Part shown: piece after piece, positions 57,011 to 64,000 of the stretch
Numbering within the stretch: the stretch's first letter is position 1
Layout of the letters: each line of letters begins with the position of its first letter
DNA from: Sarcophilus harrisii
Taxonomy: Eukaryota; Chordata; Mammalia; Dasyuromorphia; Dasyuridae
Assembly (NCBI RefSeq): GCF_902635505.1
Contig: NC_045430.1
Span: forward strand, 558,001 to 622,000
Direction of reading: 5' to 3'
Length of the DNA: 64,000 bases
The notes under the pieces: generated by a model
What the model saw: the letters and a program-made list of their open reading frames with translations, nothing else
Told to the model about the DNA's origin: nothing
Databases searched by the model: none
Position numbers and translations under genes: made by a program

Positions 57011-58448
57011 GCCATGATAAGGTACAGCAGACGCAGAGGCATGAAGCATAACCTTGAAAAAGAAACCCAGGATCCAGTGAACATCCACAACACATACACT
57101 GAGGGACACATACAAAGTAGATCATATACCTTTAAAAGCCTTAAGTGCCACTTGGCTTGGCAGACAGAGGGAGCTCTATACTAGCTTAAGAACAACCTGA
57201 GGGAGTTCTCACCGAGAACAGCTCAGCTCTGAGGAGTCTGGACTCCAAGTTTCAGTGCCATTTTACAAACATACTGTGGACACAGCCACATGAGAACCTT
57301 CCCTGGCTTGGACTAACTGGAAAATCCTTCATGGCCACTGGATATGAAGCTACAAGTTATCATCATTATACTATATTGCTTCTATTATACTATTAGGATC
57401 TCTTCTCTCACCAGGGAGCTGCCCCTGAACTGATCCTGCCTCAGACCAGGATCCCTGACCTCAGGAGTAAAGGAGAGGGGTGGGCCCCTATCCCAGAGCA
57501 GGGGCAGTGTTCTTCCCAGTGTATCCTCAGGTCCTGGGCTCAGGTCTGTTCTCCTTCCCCAGCTCCTTGAGTCCTTGGGCCATACTATGTCCTTCCCTTC
57601 ACTGATAGTAAAGAAGAAAGGTTCCCCCTACCCCCTATTTCCTATCAGGGTTACTGAGGGAGAATGGAGGATTTACCAGGATGGCCTCTGCTTCTGAGAA
57701 GGGTGATGGTCCTGAGCAGCCATGGCAGCAGGATCCGAATCTGGGGACTGAATGATAAGCTGCTGGAAGACTGAGCTCATCTCCCCTTGGAGCTGTCATT
57801 ATCAATGGTCCTGTCACCTAGAAGTAACATTGTCTGTAGGGGGAGGCAGGGACATCTTCTCAGGGGTCCCCCACCCCACATCTCCTCCCAGTCAACTACT
57901 CCCAGCAATTATCATGGGCCAAGAAAAGCATCTGGGAGTAGGTGACAAAAACAAAACTTCTGGGGGCTTCCTGAGTGTGGGAAAGTTATATGAAAATCTC
58001 ACCAGGTAGTAAATGAGGCTTGAAGACTGAAGGTCTCAGGGTCTGCAGGCCTGTGGCCTGGACCAGTGTCAGGGGGTTGAACCTGGCCACTACAGGCCCA
58101 CTCTGGGCAGGCTGCCAAAGGGGTGTTGCAACACTCGTGCACACACATATGCATATGCACATACACACACGTGCAAACATACCCACACACAAAGGGGTGT
58201 ACCAGCAAGGATGACAGACCTTGTGGTCAGGCTCATCTCTCCATCCTGTGCTGTCCCTTGAAGGCTGGAAGCCCAGAACCCCCAGTGAAGGTAGAAACCA
58301 AAATGGAGAAGAGATGAATGTCACTGTGTCAAGTGAACTTTCCTGGAATCCCCAAGACTGAGAATAGTTATGGGGCCACAGAGGAATCAGTAGCTTTGTT
58401 CCCATGTAAATGGAAAAGCTTTCTCTTACATGAAGGACCCTTCTGCAC
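57011..58448. other. unassigned, GC-richer sequence
   Basis: No gene is established. At 57679-57753 a short plus reading MASASEKGDGPEQPWQQD, after 'ttaccaggATGG', looks protein-like but stops after 24 residues. A CA/CACA-rich stretch lies at 58135-58195. Open frames here are otherwise featureless. Confidence 0.4.
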
Positions 58449-58462
58449 AATTTGCTCCCCAA

Positions 58463-58875
58463 GCAGTAATGAACTGAACCAGCTACGCCCAGAGAAAGAA
58501 CTCTGGGTGATGACTAAAAACCATTACATTGAATTCCCAATCCCTATATTTATGCCCACCTGCATTTTGGATTTCCTTCACAAGCTAATTGTACAATATT
58601 TCAGAGTCTGATTCTTTTTGTACAGCAAAATAATGGTTTGGTCATGTATACTTATTGTGTCTCTAATTTATATTTTAATATATTTAACATCTACTGGTCA
58701 TCCTGCCATCTGGAGGAGGGGGTGGGGGGTAAGAGGTGAAAAATTGGAACAAGAGGTTTGGCAATTGTTAATGCTGTAAAGTTACCCATGCATATAACCT
58801 GTAAATAAAAGGCTATTAAATAAAAAAATAAAAATTAAAAAAACAAAAAATAAAACAAAACAAACAAACAAAAAA
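58463..58875 (+). mobile_element. short L1 3' end (type A 3'UTR)
   Basis: 5'-truncated to the last part of the 3'UTR: 'gcagtaatgaactgaaccag', 'tttgtacagcaaaataatgg', 'gtaaataaaaggctattaaa' and an A-rich tail with CAAA units. AATTTGCTCCCCAA at 58449-58462 is repeated exactly at 58876-58889. It looks young: the UTR is close to those at 10.9 and 18.0 kb. Confidence 0.96.
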
Positions 58876-58889
58876 AATTTGCTCCCCAA

Positions 58890-61869
58890 CCAACAACTCC
58901 AGGAAGCATGAGTCAAGGTCATTCCAATGAAGCTGAAATGGCAGTGGTTGCATTCATGATCAGAATGCTGTCCTTGCAAACAAGGCTTCACCCCCCCCCT
59001 TAACCCCCCCACCCAGGACTTTTCTCAAGGCGAGAGGAAAAATTACCACAAAGCTCAGCTTCTTGTCATCATCTCAAAATATCAGGAAATTGACAAAATC
59101 ATGGCCCAGCTCAGCCATAATGGAAGAACAAAAAGGCTGTGAATCCCAAACAAGGTAATTTTTATATCAAACAACCACACTAAGCCCATAGCAGAGGGTC
59201 CCATTACTGGTATACTGTCTGCTTACACAGCCCACCATGTTGGTCTTTTGATCCTTCCTCTAAGTGATTATACCCATGTGTGACATCAGCTCTTGATGTC
59301 TCCCTTTCCTACCTGTTGGTGTTCTGGGTAAACTCAGTTCTTTTATTACTTAAGGGAATGAATTTTGGAGGTCAAGATGAAAAGTGTGAGACTGGAAAAG
59401 GGAAGGGACCCTCCCTCCATGCCTTTCTTTCTTTTCTTATTTCTATCCTTCTTTCCTTTTATCTTTCCTTCTTTACTTTCTTTCTTCCCTCCCTCCTTCC
59501 TTCCTTTTTCTTCTTACTTTCCAAGTCTTGTACTAAATGACTAATGAAAGGTTTTACTTGATAAAACATGTATAACCATATCTGATTGCTTACTGTCTGA
59601 AAGAGAGGGAAAGCTAGAGAGTGAAAGAATTTGAAACTCAGCATAGTTTAAAAAAAAAAAAAGCAAATCTCAAAAGTAATTTCATATGTAATCAAAATTC
59701 ATGTATAGTATTTATCATATAGGTTTTCTTGAAATGGACATTTATTGTTTTATGTTGAATTTTATCTTGTGGTCATCTGTGTATACTATATTAACAGAAA
59801 TTTAAGTGTAGTCTTGACAGTGTTGTTCTTTAACCTGGGAATGGCCAGAGCTGCGTAAAGCAGCCCAGAGAGGGGGGAAACCAGTGCTTTAATTGATTCC
59901 TTTCAATGTTGGGAATTGAACTGCAGATTTTTTGAATTCTCCTGAGGGGATCTCCTCTTGCTGGAATAAAGGCGCTTTTGATAGACATCAGTGACAAGTG
60001 GGAAGGGTGAGGGAAGATGGATTACAACATAATAATTTTCAGGGTCTGAGTGGTTTCCCATGACAAGCCAGAGGATGCAGGACAGTATGGGTGTTCTTGA
60101 GTCCTGTGGAAATATAGAAATAGTTCTTAAGTAATTGTTTCAAATTCTGGGAGTCCTTATTTGGTGGGACATAGGACCAGAGTTTTATGATTGTATCAGA
60201 TGCTACAATCTTGGATTGATTGACTTCTCTTAACATACACCGGAGAGTGTTGTCAAGAATTGATTGATCATTTCAAGCTGCATTGGGGATACGCTGACCG
60301 CAATCAGAATCTGATGGGAAAATAGTAGTTTAGAAAAATCAAAATTATTTATATATTCATCACACATCATATCAATTAATATGAAAACTAGTTCTTTTCA
60401 CAATGGCGCTTTTTTTCTTTTCTCATTTTGTATTTGTTTAAATTTTTTTAATTTACAAAAAATAAATACATGAACATAAACATTGAAGAGGAGAGAGACT
60501 GTGAGTGAGGGACTGAGAGTGTCCTGAGGGTGGATAAATATCAGTGATCAATTTCATTTGCATGAACCTGAAGAAGAGATTTCTGATTGATGCTGATGAC
60601 GAAGAAGGTACTACAGTGATAATGGGAGGCATGGGGTGGTATCATTTCTCTACCAGGCCCAGTGAATGTGGATGGAGCACTACTATAAGAAGGAAAGGTT
60701 AGAGAAAATCAAATCAATCCTGGAAGGGAAGGGGGCAAAGAGAAGGTTGTCTGAACAAGAGAGAATCAGGTATCAATGAGCATCAGAAGATGTGAGGGAG
60801 CAAGGAAAGAAAAGATTATGGATGAGAGCCCTCTTGTTAAATATGGAGCAGGAATTCCAGAAATGGCAGTGGCAGATAGATCTGGCATGGGATAGTTCTA
60901 GCATATGATATTGGGGCAGGAGATGTCAGGTAGAGATGAATAGAAAGGGGAGATGTACAGTGGGCTGTGGGAGTGAGATTTTCCTAGACTGTGCTTGGTT
61001 TAAGTTAGTCCAGTGATTCAGCCTTAAGACTAGAGAAGAAGGCTCAGGGGCCTTGAAGTATGAAAGAAAGAGAAGTTTACTTCATTCTTAATAGGATCCA
61101 GGAAGATTTAATTTACTTATTTAGAGGGATACTGTTCTCTTTTGCTTCCCTTGCGGTGTCAAAGCTGGGTCACAAGGATGTCTCATAGGAGAAAAAAGTG
61201 AGGGAGGTTCCTTTTTTACCTGAAACCGAGATAAAACCAAGAATCCATGGTCCTGCTTTGCTTCTGTGTCTGGTGTGTCCATTCTTTCCTACTTCTGGGA
61301 GGAGATTTGGAAGCTTGAAAAATTATGAGGGAAAGACACCTGTCGTCTAGTGGAGCACTTTGGGCCCAGTTTGGTTGTCAGCCAGGCCAACACTGAGGGC
61401 CCAGAGGACTGATCTTTAAGCCTCAGCCCATGAGTAACTGAGACATGGACATATCCAGTGGTATGCTGCATTTAGAATTGAATATGGTTGGATTCACACC
61501 ATGTACAAAGTAAGTTAAGTCACAGGTATCTCTCCATGACCAGGATGTTTTGGGGGATAATGAATCCTACCCCTGCCTTTAGATGTGAGGTAGTAGAGAT
61601 ATTTATATTTCTGTTATTGCCATATTATAACAGCAAATATCAGTTCATAAAAGGCAACTGGGCAAATGGAACTCAGATTTTAATCATCTTACACTTACAC
61701 TGTGGGAGATAATGGAATATTGAGTTGAGCTGATACTTTTAGATAGAAAGCTCAGGAGTATCCCCCTGAACTATGAGGGGCTGATGTACCTGGTTCAAAT
61801 CAAGAAGTGAGGCTCAGAGTCACATGGCTACACTTTTGAAACAGAATTTTCCCCACCCATTGAAGACCT
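58890..61869. other. sparse intergenic sequence
   Basis: No gene is recognised over about 3 kb. C runs occur at 58991-59009, a CTTT-type pyrimidine repeat at 59425-59520 and an A run at 59650-59661. At 59930-60000 'tgctggaataaaggcgcttt' could be the poly-A signal of an old LTR, but no ends can be set. Confidence 0.45.
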
Positions 61870-62072
61870 CATATTTACAAATGACGCTTTACTGTCTGCT
61901 TTGCTGCTGCACCCTGAGCACCATGGGATCCTTTAATCTACCATGCAGATTTTGTGTGTCTTCTCTGACTATTAGAATGTAAGGCGGTGAGAGCAGGGGT
62001 ATCTTACCTTACTCTTTGTGACACCATGCTGAGACTGCGGCTTCACGTAAAGTGCTGGATAAATGATTCACT
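61870..62072 (+). repeat. L2/L3 LINE 3' end
   Basis: 'Tctgactattagaatgtaag', 'gcggtgagagcaggggtatc' and 'gtaaagtgctggataaatga' follow the L2/L3 terminal consensus order. Confidence 0.55.
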
Positions 62073-62330
62073 GATAAAATTAATCTTGGTGAATTCATCA
62101 GAAGAAGAAGAGTCTACTTCTCTAGTCTTTCCAGATTTGTTTCCATTCTGACTGTCATCATCCACTGTGTTACATATTCCTCCAAGATCTGTGTCTTCTA
62201 CAAATGAGGTTAGGATGCCATTTATGCCTTTATCCAGGCTATTGATGAAAACAAAACAAAACAGCAACACCACCAAAACCACAGTGAACATCCCAGATCT
62301 AAGCCAAGATCCCAGGGTCATCCCTTGAAG
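62043..62330 (-). mobile_element. CR1/L3-type LINE reverse-transcriptase fragment
   Basis: The 92-residue minus frame reads FINSLDKGINGILTSFVEDT followed by DLGGICNTVDDDSQNGN. This matches the CR1-clade reverse-transcriptase segment 'INDLDxGI..L.KFADDTKLGG.....EDR', where FADD is the catalytic box; here it reads FVEDT, so the first catalytic Asp is replaced by Glu. It is an isolated fragment of an ancient element, not a host gene. Confidence 0.75.
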
Positions 62331-63165
62331 ACATCCTGCTGAGGTGGTATGGAAGCATCAGGGTTAAGCCCAATGTGTGACTGAGCTCTTTTCCTCCTTT
62401 CTCATAATCATCTCTTCATTTTGCAAACTATTAAAAGTCTCCCAATTGGAGACTCCCATTCTTTCAGTGACTCCATTTTGCCGCTCCATGCCCATAATCA
62501 TGACTGAAAACTGATCATGTTGGTCAATTTTGGAACAATTAAGTCATTATATTAAACGATTTTTATTAAGGTTTTACAAAGAAAAACAGTTTACATTAGG
62601 CGCTAGGGCACATATACAAAACCCAAGGAAGCTCTGCATTTGGGTAGCTTTCATTTTATGGAGAAGGCATGGAAATGGCAGTGAACCTGCATTTTTGTAG
62701 TATCCGGATTGGAAAACCTTCCCAAGGCCCTACTGCTCAATCAAGCAACCCCAAGAGCAAAAGAAGCCCTGGAGTCTCACCCAGTAGCTGCCAGTAGGAC
62801 TGTGTAATTCCAGAAGAGAGAAATTGCTTCTTGACTAATGGTGGAGGTGTGAAGATTCTGAAATCTGTCATCCCCCTCCCATTGGTGGCCCCAACTTTCT
62901 GAACTAAAACTCACTGACAGCTGCTCATTTGAGATGGCCGTGGTCACCTCCTGACAGCTCTTGCCCTCTGTGACATGGCTGCATGTGCATGCTGACAGTG
63001 CTTTGGTTCTGAGCATACACTGACATGGCCACACCAAGGTCTTTACCCAAGAGTAATGGTTTTCTATGGTCAGGGGTTCAGAGAGGGACCTGGGTGTGGC
63101 AAAGAAGAAAGGTCACATACTCCTGAAAGCTCCAAGGCCAAAGCTTTCCGGATCAGGCCTTCCTG
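62331..63165. other. unassigned intergenic sequence
   Basis: No gene or repeat can be named. The minus frame at 62777-63037 (86 residues) has no recognisable domain. Confidence 0.4.
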
Positions 63166-63167
63166 AT

Positions 63168-63650
63168 TCAGTGTAATTCAGGTCAATTCCACAAGCATTT
63201 ATTGAGTCCCTACTGTCTGCCCCACAGACACAGACAGTAGTTCTGTGGGTGGAGGGGCTGACATCTCACTGGCAGGGGAGGGACAGGAAGTCAGAGGAAG
63301 GTCAGGAAAGTGGCATCTGATCTGTATTTGAAAGGGAGAGGGATTTTCTGGGAAGTGGAGAGCAGGAGGAGGAGTGCTTCAAGGTGGAGGCAGCAAGTAA
63401 AAAAGCATGGAGATGAGAGAGCCATTATTGTGTGAGGAAGAACAAAGGGGTCAGTTTGAAAAGTATGTGGAGGGAATCACTCACAATCATCCTGAAGAGG
63501 AGACTGAGGCCCTGTAGAGAAAGTCTTTAAAGGCCAGAGGAAGGAGTTTTCATTTTTGTCCCAGAGGCAAGAGGGGAATCACTGAAGCCTCTGGTGCAGG
63601 GGAATGACCCAGTCACTGCCATATTTTAGGTATGTGATTGGGCACCTGGG
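63168..63650 (+). repeat. ancient dispersed repeat, copy 2
   Basis: 'Tcaattccacaagcatttat', 'tgagtccctactgtctgccc', 'ggaaggagttttcatttttg' and 'gcaggggaatgacccagtca' follow the same order as 42798-43272 and as a common old mammalian interspersed repeat. The family is not certain. Confidence 0.5.
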
Positions 63651-64000
63651 AGTCAATTCACTGGGGAAGGGGAAAGACTGGAGGAAAAGAGACCAGTTTC
63701 TGAAGGTCGCCCATCTGTTATGTAGGCCAGAAAACTGGTCTTTGGGGCTTCCAATGTCTCTGCCATCTCAAGGTCACTTTGCCAAGTCATCATAAATTGA
63801 TCCCTTTGTCTTAGGCTGGCCTAGTCACTGGGAGGTCAGGTAGCAGCACAAGGAAGGGGTTACCTGCTCCACAGTTTGAGACCACATCTAAGGTTTAGAG
63901 TTTGGGACTGAAATACTGCTCTAGAAGGACAAGAGATGCCTGTCCCCTGTCCTTATTTCCCTCATCACTTCTATAGCCCTCTGACACCTAGCGAAGATCT
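63651..64000. other. unassigned right end of the window
   Basis: No feature can be supported. The 63-residue frame at 63604-63795 overlaps the repeat above and shows no domain. Confidence 0.4.

Noticed and set aside
55958-57115. 300-, 144- and 112-residue Cys/Leu/Ser-rich frames on the minus strand
   Set aside because: They follow the four-base period of the CAGA/CAGG repeat; composition is explained by the repeat.
57679-57753. Short protein-like reading MASASEKGDGPEQPWQQD
   Set aside because: Only 24 residues, no splice site or neighbouring exon I can support.
1-64000. CRISPR arrays, bacterial operons, tRNA or rRNA genes
   Set aside because: No regularly spaced direct repeats, no bacterial gene layout and no cloverleaf sequence other than the SINE heads were seen.

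Overview
The window looks like marsupial nuclear DNA. The signs are an AT-rich background, very many LINE-1 (L1) copies, marsupial tRNA-derived SINEs (the MAR1/WSINE1 type, ending in a stretch equivalent to 'CCAAATGGGGTCA...AGTCGGACACGACTGAA'), older CR1-clade LINEs (L2/L3) and MIR-type CORE-SINEs. There is no sign of bacterial, viral or plasmid gene organisation. I cannot assign the species. Most of the sequence is transposon; only one gene is convincingly intact.

Layout. 1-1.36 kb: an L1 with its 5' part inverted (twin priming). 1.36-4.1 kb: unassigned sequence, an L2/L3 3' end and MIR. 4.1-5.4 kb: a processed pseudogene of MAD2L1BP (p31comet). 5.7-9.5 kb: SINEs, MIRs, a solo LTR (7.8-8.3 kb) and an L2/L3 copy cut by a younger L1 (9.5-11.4 kb) with a target-site duplication. 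11.4-13.1 kb: old antisense L1. 13.9-14.3 kb: CT/GA simple repeat. 14.4-15.0 kb: probable solo LTR. 15.9-18.45 kb: the longest young L1 copy, with a perfect 19-bp duplication. 19.8-22.7 kb: a duplicated non-L1 block split by an LTR. 23.6-24.6 kb: old L1. 25.0-26.6 kb: the 5' end of a fossil endogenous retrovirus (LTR, tRNA-Lys-type primer site, gag). 28.7-31.6 kb: nested L1s and a CR1-like LINE. 33.8-38.8 kb: three L1 pieces in one orientation. 40.7-41.65 kb: an intact vomeronasal type-1 receptor (V1R) gene on the minus strand. 43-46.8 kb: old L1s. 47.5-51.4 kb: a fossil ERV-L-like pol (RNase H, integrase, dUTPase) followed by an env region. 51.4-54.8 kb: antisense L1 pieces. 56.1-57.0 kb: a long degenerate CAGA/CAGG repeat. 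58.4-58.9 kb: a short L1 3' end with a perfect duplication. 59-64 kb: sparse repeats, including a CR1/L3 reverse-transcriptase fragment.

The functional content is probably the single-exon V1R gene, which is typical of receptor genes scattered through L1-rich DNA. The other proteins recognised belong to retroelements or to the retrocopy. The points most worth a second look are the env downstream of an ERV-L-type pol carrying dUTPase, one identical reading-frame break shared by three L1 copies, the twin-primed L1, the duplicated block at 20-22.7 kb and the intact V1R.
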